This document shows positions 1 to 8,714 of a stretch of 64,000 bases of DNA, one piece after another. The stretch is from positions 3,968,001 through 4,032,000 of the forward strand of contig NZ_CP036175.1 of assembly GCF_003261575.2 (NCBI RefSeq). The letters run 5' to 3'. The translations under genes and the position numbers were made by a program. The notes under the pieces are model-generated. The model was not told where the DNA came from. It saw only the letters and a list, made by a program, of their open reading frames with translations, and searched no databases. The DNA comes from Klebsiella huaxiensis (lineage in GTDB: Bacteria; Pseudomonadota; Gammaproteobacteria; Enterobacterales; Enterobacteriaceae). Each line of letters begins with the position of its first letter. Within the stretch, counting starts at the first letter, position 1.

Positions 1-375
1 GTACCGGATGATGAACTGTGCGGCGTCGCGCCGGGTAAGGTGCTGCCGATTTCAGAAAAATGGCACCCGCTGTTGATCAAGGCCTTAAGCTCTATTCCGG
101 CGCTGAATGCGGGCGATTCGGTGTGGTGGCACTGTGATGTGATTCACTCGGTCGCACCGGTAGAGAATCAGCAAGGTTGGGGCAACGTGATGTATATCCC
201 CGCGGCGCCGATGTGCGAGAAAAACCTCGCCTATGCGCATAAGGTCAAAGTGGCGCTGGAGAAAGGCGCTTCGCCGGGTGATTTCCCGCGTGAAGATTAT
301 GAAGTCGACTGGAAAGACCGCTTTACCCTGGATGATTTAAATATCCACGGCAAGCGGGCTTTGGGAATGGCATAA
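1..375 (+). CDS. ybiU: DUF1479 family protein, C-terminal part (YbiU)
   Basis: The reading frame is open from the first base and ends in TAA, giving the last 124 residues of a protein that begins upstream. The text matches the C-terminus of E. coli YbiU, a DUF1479 protein of about 420 residues with a predicted cupin/2-oxoglutarate-oxygenase-like fold and unknown substrate. The stretch GDSVWWHCDVIHSV carries the histidine/aspartate-rich strand typical of such folds. It converges with ybiT, as the same pair does in E. coli. The product name is secure from sequence and synteny; the biochemical function is not known. An internal GTG at 40 is not the real start. Confidence 0.85.
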   Translation, partial: VPDDELCGVAPGKVLPISEKWHPLLIKALSSIPALNAGDSVWWHCDVIHSVAPVENQQGWGNVMYIPAAPMCEKNLAYAHKVKVALEKGASPGDFPREDYEVDWKDRFTLDDLNIHGKRALGMA

Positions 376-400
376 CGAGGTAGCATTTCAACCGAACTCT

Positions 401-495
401 CCCCCCGGTGGCGCTGCGCTTACCGGGGCTACGGGTTCACCGCTGTCCGCGAGTCGCTAGCCCGGATCAGGCGCATTAGCGCCGCAATCCGGGAA
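401..495. repeat. REP/BIME palindromic repeat pair
   Basis: Two inverted REP units lie between the ends of ybiU and ybiT: one around 401-433, and one at 459-495 with the core TAGCCCGGAT...ATCCGGGA. The same core recurs at 49766-49861 and 54666-54757. REP units in convergent intergenic regions usually act as mRNA 3'-end stabilisers or gyrase/IHF sites. Confidence 0.85.
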
Positions 496-509
496 AGACA
501 ACGGGAAAA

Positions 510-2102
510 TTATTCGACGCCTTTGCTGCGCAGGTAATCTTCGTAGTTACCGGTGAAGTCCACCACGCGCTCAGGCGTAATCTCAATGACGCGGGTTGCC
601 AGCGAACTGACGAATTCGCGGTCGTGGGAAACGAAGATCAGAGTGCCCTGATACATCTCCAGCGCCATGTTTAGCGATTCAATCGATTCCATATCCAGGT
701 GGTTGGTCGGTTCGTCCATTACCAGGATGTTCGGCTTCTGCATCATCAGCTTACCGAACAGCATACGGCCCTTCTCACCACCGGAAAGTACTTTTGCAGG
801 CTTCTTGATATCGTCCTGGCTGAATAGCAGACGGCCGAGGAAGCTGCGCACCACCTGCTCGTCGTCGCCTTCCTGTTTCCACTGGCTCATCCAGTCAAAT
901 ACCGTCAGGTCGTTTTCAAATTCGTATTCATGATCCTGCGCGTAGTAACCAATCTGCGCGTTTTCGGACCATTTAACGGTACCGTTATCCGGCGTCAGCT
1001 CACCCACCAGCGTTTTCAGCATGGTAGATTTACCCACACCGTTGGCGCCAAGAATGGCAATCTTCTCGCCCACTTCCAGCAGCAGATTGAATTTTTTAAA
1101 CAGCGGGTTGTTATCAAAACCTTTCGCCAGCTCTTCGACTGCCAGCGCGTTACGGAACAGTTTCTTGTCCTGCTCAAAGCGAATGAACGGGTTTTGACGG
1201 CTGGAGGCTTTCACTTCATCAAGCTTGATTTTATCAATCTGACGGGCGCGAGAAGTCGCCTGACGTGATTTAGAAGCGTTGGCGCTAAAGCGGCTGACGA
1301 AGGATTGCAGATCGGCAATCTGCGCTTTTTTCTTGGCGTTATCGGACAACAGACGCTCGCGGGCCTGAGTAGCGGCGGTCATGTATTCATCATAGTTACC
1401 GGCATACACGCGCAGCTCGCCGTAGTCGAGATCCGCCATGTGGGTACAGACCATGTTGAGGAAGTGACGGTCGTGCGAAATGATGATCATGGTGCTGTCG
1501 CGCTCGTTCAGCGTCTGCTCCAGCCAGCGAATGGTGTCGATGTCGAGGTTGTTCGTCGGTTCATCGAGCAGCAGGATGTCCGGATTAGAGAACAGCGCCT
1601 GAGCCAGCAGCACACGCAGTTTCCAGCCGGGAGCCACTTCGCTCATCGGACCGTAATGCTGTTCCACCGGAATGCCGACGCCCAGCAGCAGCTCACCGGC
1701 GCGCGCTTCGGCAGAATAGCCGTCCATCTCGCCATACAGCACTTCGAGGTCAGCCACTTTGTAGCCGTCCTCTTCGCTCATCTCCGCCAGAGCGTAGATA
1801 CGATCGCGCTCCTGCTTCACTTCCCACAGCTCACCGTGGCCCATGATAACCGTATCCAGCACGCTAAACTCTTCAAACGCGAACTGATCCTGACGCAGTT
1901 TACCGATACGTTCGTTTGGATCGATGGAGACGTTGCCAAGCGTCGGTTCCAGATCGCCGCCGAGGATCTTCATAAAGGTCGATTTACCGCTACCGTTGGC
2001 ACCAATCAGGCCGTAACGGTTGCCGCCGCCAAATTTGACGGAAATGTTTTCGAACAGCGGCTTACTGCCGAACTGCATGGTGACGTTGCTGGATACTAGC
2101 AC
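510..2102 (-). CDS. ybiT: ABC-F family ATPase YbiT
   Basis: A 530-residue soluble protein with two ABC ATPase domains and no membrane segments, nearly identical to E. coli YbiT. Walker A motifs are at residues 34-42 (GANGSGKST) and 352-360 (GANGVGKST). Walker B with DEPTN is at about 177-187 and 461-470. The signature LSGGE (439-443) is canonical in the second domain but replaced by APGW (about 157) in the first, a feature shared with the E. coli protein. The linker (about 240-300) is rich in charged, helix-forming residues, as in ribosome-binding ABC-F proteins that act at the peptidyl-transferase/E-site region. The start is GTG at 2102, seven bases after an AGGA. Confidence 0.95.
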   Translation of the reverse strand: MLVSSNVTMQFGSKPLFENISVKFGGGNRYGLIGANGSGKSTFMKILGGDLEPTLGNVSIDPNERIGKLRQDQFAFEEFSVLDTVIMGHGELWEVKQERDRIYALAEMSEEDGYKVADLEVLYGEMDGYSAEARAGELLLGVGIPVEQHYGPMSEVAPGWKLRVLLAQALFSNPDILLLDEPTNNLDIDTIRWLEQTLNERDSTMIIISHDRHFLNMVCTHMADLDYGELRVYAGNYDEYMTAATQARERLLSDNAKKKAQIADLQSFVSRFSANASKSRQATSRARQIDKIKLDEVKASSRQNPFIRFEQDKKLFRNALAVEELAKGFDNNPLFKKFNLLLEVGEKIAILGANGVGKSTMLKTLVGELTPDNGTVKWSENAQIGYYAQDHEYEFENDLTVFDWMSQWKQEGDDEQVVRSFLGRLLFSQDDIKKPAKVLSGGEKGRMLFGKLMMQKPNILVMDEPTNHLDMESIESLNMALEMYQGTLIFVSHDREFVSSLATRVIEITPERVVDFTGNYEDYLRSKGVE

Positions 2103-2281
2103 GGGGTTATCCTGAAAATAGAGAATGAGAAGTGTGATGAACCAGACATTATGCCAGCAAATGCTTCACTTTTCACGGGTCGTAATAAAATCGTAGCGGG
2201 CGCTTGTGTTAGGGTCATTGTCATATTGCGCGGTTACACTGCTTGATGCGTAATTTTTCTCCATAAATTCGGAAGGAACCT

Positions 2282-3064
2282 ATGACCACTCTCTCCCGCC
2301 ATCCGGCTTTCTTATCGCTACAGGGCGGCATCAACTTTCGTGACCTGGGCGGTCAGCGCACCGCCGACGGTCGCCATGTGCGTTCAGGTAAACTGCTGCG
2401 CTCCGGTTCGCTGCATATGATGACCCACGATGACTTAAGTCAGCTGGATACTATTCCTCTTAGCCGGGTAATTGACTATCGCGACCCGGCTGAAGTGAAT
2501 CGCAGCCCCGATAAGCTGAACGAACTGGCGCACTATCTCAATGCTCCCGCCAACCCGCACGTTCGCGACGTCAATGCGAAAGTGACAGAGCTGAATGCCT
2601 CGACGCTGAATGCCCTGAATGGCGAGCAATTTATGATCGAACTTTATCGCCAGCTGCCGTTTAATAACGCCGCCTATCGCCAGTTCACCGGATGGCTGAT
2701 GGAGCCTTTCGATGGCGCGCTGCTGCAGCACTGCGCGGTGGGTAAAGACCGTACCGGCGTCGGCTGCGCCCTGACGCTGCTGGCCCTCGGCTGTGATACC
2801 CATACGGTGATGGAAGAGTACCTGCTCACCCACGGCATGCTGACTCAGGTTGAAAATTTTATGCTCAACTCGCTCGGCGATGAGCTGACCGCTCGCGGGC
2901 GGCAAAATCTGGCCGAAATGATGACGGTGCAGGAGTCATATCTCGCTGCCGCGCTCGGCGCAATTAATGAGCGATATGCCAGCGTTGATAGTTGGCTGGA
3001 AAAGGAGTATCAGCTCACGCCGCAGGCGCGAGAAGCGCTTCAATCAAGACTTCTGGAGGGGTAG
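2282..3064 (+). CDS. Tyrosine/dual-specificity protein phosphatase family protein
   Basis: A 260-residue protein of the Tyr_phosphatase_3 type. The catalytic CX5R loop is HCAVGKDRTG, with Cys151 as nucleophile and Arg157 as phosphate ligand. The N-terminal GGINFRDLGG motif is characteristic of this bacterial family (compare IphP and LipA-type phosphatases). No signal peptide is visible, so it is probably cytoplasmic. The ATG follows GGAAGGA at good spacing. It is transcribed away from ybiT and lies before ldtB, and has no counterpart at this place in K-12. The substrate could be a phosphoprotein, a phosphoinositide-like lipid or a nucleotide; the sequence does not say which. Confidence 0.85.
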   Translation: MTTLSRHPAFLSLQGGINFRDLGGQRTADGRHVRSGKLLRSGSLHMMTHDDLSQLDTIPLSRVIDYRDPAEVNRSPDKLNELAHYLNAPANPHVRDVNAKVTELNASTLNALNGEQFMIELYRQLPFNNAAYRQFTGWLMEPFDGALLQHCAVGKDRTGVGCALTLLALGCDTHTVMEEYLLTHGMLTQVENFMLNSLGDELTARGRQNLAEMMTVQESYLAAALGAINERYASVDSWLEKEYQLTPQAREALQSRLLEG

Positions 3065-3165
3065 TCCCCTCCGGCCTGGATGCCACAAATTGCGACAACA
3101 GCCAACGCCCGCAGGCTACACTCAAAACAGCACGGGGAAAAAAATGTGATTTCGTACACATCTCA

Positions 3166-3195
3166 TTTACCTGTTTGCCGGAATGCACATATAAT
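3166..3195 (+). promoter_or_regulatory. Candidate sigma-70 promoter of ldtB
   Basis: A perfect TATAAT (3190-3195) lies 18 bp after TTTACC (3166-3171), about 75 bp upstream of the ldtB start. Assignment is by eye. Confidence 0.5.
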
Positions 3196-3268
3196 GCGCT
3201 CCCATCGACTCCCTGTTTAATCTGACAAAGGCCTGTGTGGCATTGTTTTCGCCAACGACATAAAGAAT

Positions 3269-4183
3269 ATGAAATTATCGACTCTCTTCGCGGCAGCCTT
3301 CGCCATCGTGGGCTTTTGCAACACAGCTTCTGCTGTAACCTATCCACTGCCTACCGATGGCAGCCGTCTGATTGGCCAAAACCAGGTCATCACCATCCCG
3401 GAAGGCAACAAGCAGCCGCTGGAATACTTTGCCGCCGAATATCAGATGGGCTTATCCAACATGTTGGAAGCCAACCCTGGCGTGGACACTTTCCTGCCAA
3501 AGGGCGGTACCGTACTGAATATCCCGCAGCAGCTGATTCTGCCGGACACCGTGCATGAAGGTATCGTTATCAACAGCGCGGAAATGCGCCTGTACTACTA
3601 TCCGAAAGGCACCAACACGGTGATCGTGCTGCCTATCGGTATCGGTCAGTTGGGTAAAGATACGCCGATCAACTGGGTGACTAAAGTTGAGCGTAAAAAA
3701 GCCGGCCCGACCTGGACCCCAACCGCCAAAATGCACGCTGAATATATTGCCGCAGGTGAACCTCTGCCAGCCGTTGTCCCGGCAGGTCCGGATAACCCGA
3801 TGGGCCTGTACGCATTGTATATCGGCCGTCTGTACGCTATCCACGGTACTAACGCCAACTTCGGTATCGGTCTGCGCGTGAGCCACGGCTGCGTGCGTCT
3901 GCGTAACGAAGATATCAAATTCCTGTTTGACAACGTGCCGGTCGGCACCCGCGTTGAGTTTATCGATGAGCCGGTAAAAGCCACTACCGAGCCTGACGGC
4001 AGCCGCTTCATTGAAGTACACAACCCGCTGTCCACCACAGAAGCGCAGTTCCAGGACGGTGAAATCGTGCCGATTAACCTGACCAAGTCAGTGCAGGCTA
4101 TCACTGGCCAGACGGATGTTGATCAGAGCGTGGTTGATCAGGCCATTCAGAACCGTTCCGGTATGCCGGTGCGTCTGAACTAA
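3269..4183 (+). CDS. ldtB: L,D-transpeptidase LdtB (YbiS)
   Basis: A 304-residue periplasmic enzyme that links Braun lipoprotein to meso-diaminopimelate of peptidoglycan. A signal peptide (residues 1-22, cleavage after ASA) is followed by a LysM-like segment (about 45-90) and a YkuD catalytic domain (about 97-235) with the motif HGTN...SHGCVRL. Cys208 is the nucleophile. Length and sequence match E. coli YbiS (about 306 aa). It stands alone, with its own promoter and a strong terminator, between the phosphatase gene and a GntR regulator. Paralogues (ErfK, YcfS, YnhG) share the domain, but the synteny with ybiT and ybiR supports ybiS. Confidence 0.95.
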   Translation: MKLSTLFAAAFAIVGFCNTASAVTYPLPTDGSRLIGQNQVITIPEGNKQPLEYFAAEYQMGLSNMLEANPGVDTFLPKGGTVLNIPQQLILPDTVHEGIVINSAEMRLYYYPKGTNTVIVLPIGIGQLGKDTPINWVTKVERKKAGPTWTPTAKMHAEYIAAGEPLPAVVPAGPDNPMGLYALYIGRLYAIHGTNANFGIGLRVSHGCVRLRNEDIKFLFDNVPVGTRVEFIDEPVKATTEPDGSRFIEVHNPLSTTEAQFQDGEIVPINLTKSVQAITGQTDVDQSVVDQAIQNRSGMPVRLN

Positions 4184-4204
4184 GCTGGTAAGAAAAAACA
4201 GAAC

Positions 4205-4231
4205 GGCGGGCCTGGTGCCCGCCATTTTTTT
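4205..4231. terminator. Bidirectional-type Rho-independent terminator after ldtB
   Basis: A stem GGCGGGC/GCCCGCC with a 5-nt loop is followed by seven T on the + strand. It abuts the stop codon of the convergent GntR gene. Confidence 0.9.
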
Positions 4232-4946
4232 ATCCGTTATTCACCAGGATGATCCCGCCATGATCGTAGCGGTAGTGGCAATGGGCATACTCCAGCGGCG
4301 TCCCGTCCTCCAGATAGATAACCTGCTCAACCTCCAAGACCGGATCGCTCACCTCGCAGTTGAGATGCTCCTTATCCAGGTCTTGCGGTTTTATCGCCCG
4401 CACTACGCGATACGACCCCATCATTTTTAGCCCCAACGTCTCCTGCACGTAGCGGAACACCGAGCTTTCCAGATGACTTTTATTCAGGCCGGGCACCAGC
4501 GCAACGGGCATCACGGTCAAATCCAGCGATACAGGTTCGTCGTTGAGCAGGCGCAGACGAACGAAATCATAGACCGGGGCGTCGGCGTCGATCAGCAGCG
4601 ACGTTTGCTCTTTCTCGCTGGGAAAACGCAGCTCAAAGCGAATCACCCGGCTGGTCACTTCTCCTAAATGTTCCCAGGTTTTCGTCGCACCAAAATAGTC
4701 GCTGCCGGGTAGCTCCCACTGCGAAAGCTGGAGAAAATTCTTGCGCACAAAGGTGCCCTGCCCCTTACGGGTGTAGATAAGTCCTTCGACGATAAGCTGG
4801 CGCATCGCCTGCTGGATGGTCATCCTGCTGGTGCTAAATTCCGCCGCTAACGCGAACTGGTCGGGTAATGGCGCGCTGGCCGGATACTGCTGGCTGATGA
4901 TGCGCTTTTTAATTTCCCGCGCGATATTCAGATATTTGGCCGTCAT
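4230..4946 (-). CDS. GntR-family (HutC/UTRA) transcriptional regulator
   Basis: A 238-residue repressor-type regulator. The N-terminal winged helix-turn-helix (about 1-70) contains the HutC-subfamily pattern PLPDQFALAAEFSTSRMTIQQAM and GLIYTRKGQGTFV. A UTRA effector-binding domain follows (about 90-235), ending in ...YLEDGTPLEYAHCHYRYD. UTRA domains commonly bind sugar phosphates. I chose ATG 4946 because AAAGGA precedes it by about 8 bases; an upstream in-frame start at 4994 lacks one. It lies 70 bp downstream of the GH1 gene on the same strand and most likely controls it through the two palindromes at 6402-6444. It resembles regulators of beta-glucoside genes. Confidence 0.88.
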   Translation of the reverse strand: MTAKYLNIAREIKKRIISQQYPASAPLPDQFALAAEFSTSRMTIQQAMRQLIVEGLIYTRKGQGTFVRKNFLQLSQWELPGSDYFGATKTWEHLGEVTSRVIRFELRFPSEKEQTSLLIDADAPVYDFVRLRLLNDEPVSLDLTVMPVALVPGLNKSHLESSVFRYVQETLGLKMMGSYRVVRAIKPQDLDKEHLNCEVSDPVLEVEQVIYLEDGTPLEYAHCHYRYDHGGIILVNNG

Positions 4947-5016
4947 TGCCCGATCCTTTTGCTTTGCTGATGGTGGCTGGCGGGCAGAATACACTATCTG
5001 CCCGCCTGACGCGCCG

Positions 5017-6393
5017 TCACATCTCTTCGCCGTTGCTGTGAATAGCCTGCTTCAGCCAGGCATAGCTTTTCTTCGGCACGCGTTTGAGGTCTTTCAGATC
5101 GTGATTCTCGCGGTTAACGTAGACCACGCCGTAGCGTTTGCGCATATCGCCCTGCGAGCTGAGAATGTCGATCAATCCCCAGCCCAGGTAGCCAATCACC
5201 TGCGCGCCATCCTCAAACATTGCTTCTTTCATGGCGTTGATATGATCGCGATGATAGGCAATACGATAATCGTCAGCCACTTCGTTTTCGCCATCCCAGG
5301 ATTCAATCACCCCTATACCATTTTCAATCGGGAACACCGGCAGCCGCCAGTCGTTGTAGTAGCGGGTGATGATCATGCGAAAGCCCACAGGGTCAATCTG
5401 CCAGTTCCACTCGGTGGCCTGCAGATATTCATTCTTTTTATCACCAAACTGCATGTAGTTGTTCACCGGCGTGCCTGGCGGGATCGGGTCGCTATCAAGA
5501 GCCTTGCTGGCGTAGTAGCTAAAGGCCAGATAATCGATTTTTACCCTCGCCATCAGCGCCAGATCGTCCGGCAGATAAATATCGTCGAAGCCTTCGCGGG
5601 CCACTACATGCATCACTTCCGGGCTGTAGCCCTCCCCGGCGTATGCGCGCAGCAGGTTCTGGTTTAAGAACTCATCAAGCTGCTGGGCACAGAGCATATC
5701 GCGCGGTTTGCAGGTTGCCGGATAAACCAGCGCATGGGCCAGCATACCGCCCATCAGGCACTGAGGTTTGCTCTGGTGCAGATACTGCGTCAGATGGACG
5801 TGGGCCATCATCACATGGTGCTGAATCTGATAGAGCTCGCGCAGAGTTTTCTCGCCGCGCATATAGCCTGAAATCAGAAACGCGTCCGGCATATGGTAGA
5901 GATTCTGTTCATTAAAGGTCAGCCACCACTTCACCTTATCGCCAAAGCAGTCGATCATCTTCTGCCCGTAGCGGATAAAGGCCTCCATTACGCGGCGGTC
6001 GGTGAAACCATTGTAGCGCTCCGCCAGCGACAGCGGCATATCGAAGTGATAGAGACAGATCATCGGCTCGATGCCGCGGGCGATCAGCTCATCAATAAAC
6101 TGGTGATAGAAGTTGATCCCCTCTTCGTTGAATTCGCCATCGCCTTGCGGACATACGCGGCTCCAGGCAATCTGAAAGCGGTAGCAGTTCATCCCCAAAT
6201 CTTTCATGAGATCAAAATCTTCCCGGTAGCGGTGGTAAGAGTCGGTGGCGACCTTCCAGTCAGAAGCAAATTCCGCAGGCTGGCGGATATCGTAGACCGA
6301 CATCCCCTTGCCGCCTTCATTCCACGCCCCTTCGGTTTGCATACTGGAAACCGAGTTACCCCATAGAAAATCTGCCGGTAGTGTTTTATTCAT
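5017..6393 (-). CDS. Glycoside hydrolase family 1, 6-phospho-beta-glucosidase type
   Basis: A 458-residue cytoplasmic GH1 enzyme. Catalytic residues are visible: acid/base Glu162 in TFNEQN and nucleophile Glu357 in FPIENG. The SSQGDMRKRYG motif (412-422; Ser, Lys419, Tyr421) is the phosphate-binding signature of 6-phospho-beta-glucosidases/galactosidases, so the substrate is probably a phosphorylated beta-glycoside delivered by a PTS permease encoded elsewhere. No EIIBC gene is present here. ATG 6393 follows AGGTG; a GTG at 6402 lies inside that Shine-Dalgarno sequence and is rejected. The downstream GntR/HutC gene completes a regulator-enzyme pair inserted between ldtB and ybiR relative to K-12. 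Confidence 0.9.
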   Translation of the reverse strand: MNKTLPADFLWGNSVSSMQTEGAWNEGGKGMSVYDIRQPAEFASDWKVATDSYHRYREDFDLMKDLGMNCYRFQIAWSRVCPQGDGEFNEEGINFYHQFIDELIARGIEPMICLYHFDMPLSLAERYNGFTDRRVMEAFIRYGQKMIDCFGDKVKWWLTFNEQNLYHMPDAFLISGYMRGEKTLRELYQIQHHVMMAHVHLTQYLHQSKPQCLMGGMLAHALVYPATCKPRDMLCAQQLDEFLNQNLLRAYAGEGYSPEVMHVVAREGFDDIYLPDDLALMARVKIDYLAFSYYASKALDSDPIPPGTPVNNYMQFGDKKNEYLQATEWNWQIDPVGFRMIITRYYNDWRLPVFPIENGIGVIESWDGENEVADDYRIAYHRDHINAMKEAMFEDGAQVIGYLGWGLIDILSSQGDMRKRYGVVYVNRENHDLKDLKRVPKKSYAWLKQAIHSNGEEM

Positions 6394-6401
6394 GATCCGC
6401 A

Positions 6402-6444
6402 CCTATATGACTAGTCATTTAAATTTCATGACTAGTCATATAGG
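6402..6444. promoter_or_regulatory. Double palindromic operator upstream of the GH1 gene
   Basis: Two exact copies of ATGACTAGTCAT lie at 6407-6418 and 6428-6439, with centres 21 bp apart (two helical turns). The 17-bp arms 6402-6418 and 6428-6444 are exact inverted complements. The array covers the ribosome-binding region and a candidate -10 (TATATG) with TTGCTT 17 bp upstream. A GntR-family dimer site is the natural reading. Confidence 0.8.
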
Positions 6445-6498
6445 TGAAATTGTATCAACAAGCAAAGACCAGGATCGTTTTTTGTGAGCACCGCGCAT

Positions 6499-6530
6499 AA
6501 AAAAACCGGATCGCAGTATTCACGATCCGG
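6499..6530 (-). terminator. Rho-independent terminator of ybiR
   Basis: On the minus strand CCGGATCG and CGATCCGG form a stem (6506-6513 with 6523-6530) with a 9-nt loop, followed by seven T. Confidence 0.9.
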
Positions 6531-6555
6531 CTTGCAGAGAGAAAAGGAGAGCGAA

Positions 6556-7668
6556 TTACCTGAATACAGTTATCAGCCCGTAGCCCACCAGCGCCGCCCA
6601 CAGCAGCATGGGGATAGAGTAGAGGTGAAAACGCCACCAGATACGGCGATCGCCCGCCATACGCAGCGCAATCAGGTTCGCCAGAGAGCCCGGCAACAGG
6701 CCAAAACCGCCCACGTTGACCGCCCAGGCCAGCAGCACCGAAGGCGGAACGTAGTTAAGCAGCAAGATAGTCGCCGGAACGTTACTGATAAACTGCGACA
6801 GGCCAATCGTCGTCAGCCACAAACCTCCCGGAGAGAGCTGTCCGACGCCGTTGAGCGCATGCTGTAGAACCGGTAGCTGGGTCAGCAGGTGAACGTCAAT
6901 GAACATCGCCATAAAGACCAGCAGCAGCGACCAGTCGACGTTAATAATCACCGCCCGCGCCAGCAGCAGAAAACCCAGCGCAATCAGCACCAACCCCCAC
7001 AGCTCTTGCTTGAGTTCTAACGCGGTCAAAAAGACCAGATAGAACGCCAGGCAGCTCCAGACCAGATTCGGCCGCCATGAAGGCGATCTGTCGCTACTCT
7101 GATAGTTAAGGGGCTTCGCAGGAAAACAGAACCAGCACAGCGCCAGCAGAGTGATCATCATCGCCGCCGCCAGGGGCAGCATCTGACCGATGAAAGCCGG
7201 GAAAGAGAGGCCGGAACGCCCCCACAGCAGGATGTTTTGCGGGTTGCCGATAGGTGTCAATAAAGACCCAGCGTTGACCGCCAGCGCTTCAAAAATAATT
7301 AATCGGCTGGTTGGAATAGCGCACCATTTTTTTAGCGTCAGCGTAAGCGGCACGACGATAAACAGCGCGACATCATTGGTTAAGAAAGTGGAAAGCAGCG
7401 CGGCGGCCAGCACCATAAAAATGGCTAACTGACGCTCGGTCACAAAACGGCGCGCCATTTTGCGGCCGAGCACATCAAAGTAGCCGCTAAGTTCGATGCC
7501 TTTGGTCAGTAGCATCAGCCCGCTAAGAGTAATAATCGTGTGCCAGTCAATGGCGTGAAGCCAGCTTCCGGGGGCAAACGGGACAAAAAAGCTTAAAACA
7601 ACGCCAACAATCAGCAGCAGATGTAAAAAGCGGTCGCGGGCCAGCGACTGAACAAAGACGAGATTCAT
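6556..7668 (-). CDS. ybiR: Putative inner-membrane anion transporter YbiR
   Basis: A 370-residue, very hydrophobic protein with about ten membrane segments, of the ArsB/NhaD (ion transporter) superfamily and close to E. coli YbiR. The substrate is not established. Its start ATG overlaps the TGA of mntR, so the two are translationally coupled and probably co-transcribed under manganese control, as the mntR-ybiR order in E. coli suggests. A clear terminator follows. Conserved GNPQNILLWG near residue 145 is the family's substrate-site hairpin motif (GNPQN-type). Identity is secure from sequence and synteny; the function as a Mn-related or anion transporter is inference. Confidence 0.9.
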   Translation of the reverse strand: MNLVFVQSLARDRFLHLLLIVGVVLSFFVPFAPGSWLHAIDWHTIITLSGLMLLTKGIELSGYFDVLGRKMARRFVTERQLAIFMVLAAALLSTFLTNDVALFIVVPLTLTLKKWCAIPTSRLIIFEALAVNAGSLLTPIGNPQNILLWGRSGLSFPAFIGQMLPLAAAMMITLLALCWFCFPAKPLNYQSSDRSPSWRPNLVWSCLAFYLVFLTALELKQELWGLVLIALGFLLLARAVIINVDWSLLLVFMAMFIDVHLLTQLPVLQHALNGVGQLSPGGLWLTTIGLSQFISNVPATILLLNYVPPSVLLAWAVNVGGFGLLPGSLANLIALRMAGDRRIWWRFHLYSIPMLLWAALVGYGLITVFR

Positions 7669-8138
7669 TCCCCCTGCGACCCCTGCTTAAGGGTAAATTG
7701 TTTAAACATCGCCAGCGTCTCTTCGCTGACATGGTGCTCCATCCCTTCGGCATCGCGACGGGCTATCTCTGGGCTGACCCCAATCACCAGTAAAAAGTTT
7801 TCGACGATTTGGTGACGTTCACGGCTCTCGTGCGCCAACTTCTCGCCTTCAGGAGTTAAAAAGATCCCTCGCCACGGGATCTGCTCGATCAGCCCAACGC
7901 TGGCCAGTCGTTTTAACATTTTCGCAACCGTAGGCTGCGATACGCCGAGACGTGCGGCCATATCTACCTGACGAGCCTCACCCACTTCGAGGATCAGATC
8001 GGAGATAAGCTCGACGTAGTCATCAATTAACTCCCGACGATGCGCCTCGCGCACCTGACGAAACCCTTCAACGTGTTCTTCGACATTCACTAGCTGCGTC
8101 ACTTTTTTAGTTATTGGCTTACCTGCGCGACGGTTCAT
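7665..8138 (-). CDS. mntR: Manganese-responsive transcriptional regulator MntR
   Basis: A 157-residue DtxR-family repressor matching E. coli MntR (about 155 aa). The N-terminal winged helix contains QVDMAARLGVSQPTVAKMLKRL (about 59-80). The dimerisation/metal-binding domain has the ligands typical of MntR in GMEHHVSEET and the ERHQIVENFL helix. It represses mntH and mntS when Mn(II) binds. It is divergent from mntS, with an MntR box between them, and precedes ybiR with an ATGA overlap. Confidence 0.96.
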   Translation of the reverse strand: MNRRAGKPITKKVTQLVNVEEHVEGFRQVREAHRRELIDDYVELISDLILEVGEARQVDMAARLGVSQPTVAKMLKRLASVGLIEQIPWRGIFLTPEGEKLAHESRERHQIVENFLLVIGVSPEIARRDAEGMEHHVSEETLAMFKQFTLKQGSQGE

Positions 8139-8245
8139 TGTGCTTCCTCATTCCTGTGACGCATCAAGCATCATCTAAAAGGACCTCCATTGTAATGGAT
8201 CGTGCACAGAGAACAAAAATTTAACGTTTTAGCCATAGCTATACA

Positions 8246-8263
8246 ATATAGCCTGTGCTATAT
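8246..8263. promoter_or_regulatory. MntR box of mntS
   Basis: The inverted repeat ATATAGC-CTGT-GCTATAT matches the known MntR operator pattern (ATAGC...GCTAT). It lies 57 bp upstream of the mntS ATG and overlaps a TACAAT -10 candidate at 8242-8247. Confidence 0.85.
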
Positions 8264-8320
8264 CTGTATGTAATACACACATCCTTCAAGGAGCGAAGGA
8301 CGAAATTACAGGAGGTCACC

Positions 8321-8446
8321 ATGAACGAATTCAAGAGGTGCTTAAACGTGTTTACTCATTCCCCTTTTAAAGTTCGGTTAATGCTTGTCGGTATGCTGTG
8401 CGATCTGATCAACGGCAAACCTCAGCAGGATAAACCGAAAAACTAA
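8321..8446 (+). CDS. mntS: Small manganese-homeostasis protein MntS
   Basis: A 41-residue protein differing in a few positions from the 42-residue E. coli MntS; the shared text includes MNEFKRC, HSPFKVRLML and KPQQDKP. MntS raises intracellular free manganese, probably by inhibiting the MntP exporter, and is repressed by MntR. ATG 8321 follows GGAGGT at 5 bases. The longer frame from 8255 is not supported. In E. coli the mntS mRNA was first described as the small RNA RybA. Confidence 0.95.
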   Translation: MNEFKRCLNVFTHSPFKVRLMLVGMLCDLINGKPQQDKPKN

Positions 8447-8447
8447 T

Positions 8448-8476
8448 GCGGCGTCGCGGTACGCCGCTTCATTTTT
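8448..8476 (+). terminator. Rho-independent terminator of mntS
   Basis: A GCGGCGT/ACGCCGC stem with a 6-nt loop is followed by TTCATTTTT. Confidence 0.8.
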
Positions 8477-8714
8477 CTGCCACAATTCCCCGCCACACTG
8501 TCCGGTTACTCCGTATTTCTGCGACTTTTTTCAAGTTTTGTAAGCATCCTCCCAAAACAATCTGTTATGGATAGTTGACCTTAACATTTGCAAGCCCTAT
8601 CTTTTGTCAGCCCTGCCACTACTGCGGCTCGCAGAGACCCTCTTCAGGCACTGTCCAGCAGGTTTTACCCCTTGATGCCAGGGGACGCACATGGCTCTTT
8701 TTTGATTGTTTATT

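Noticed and set aside
1305..2099. A 264-codon + strand frame opposite ybiT
   Set aside because: Antisense shadow of ybiT with no recognisable domain.
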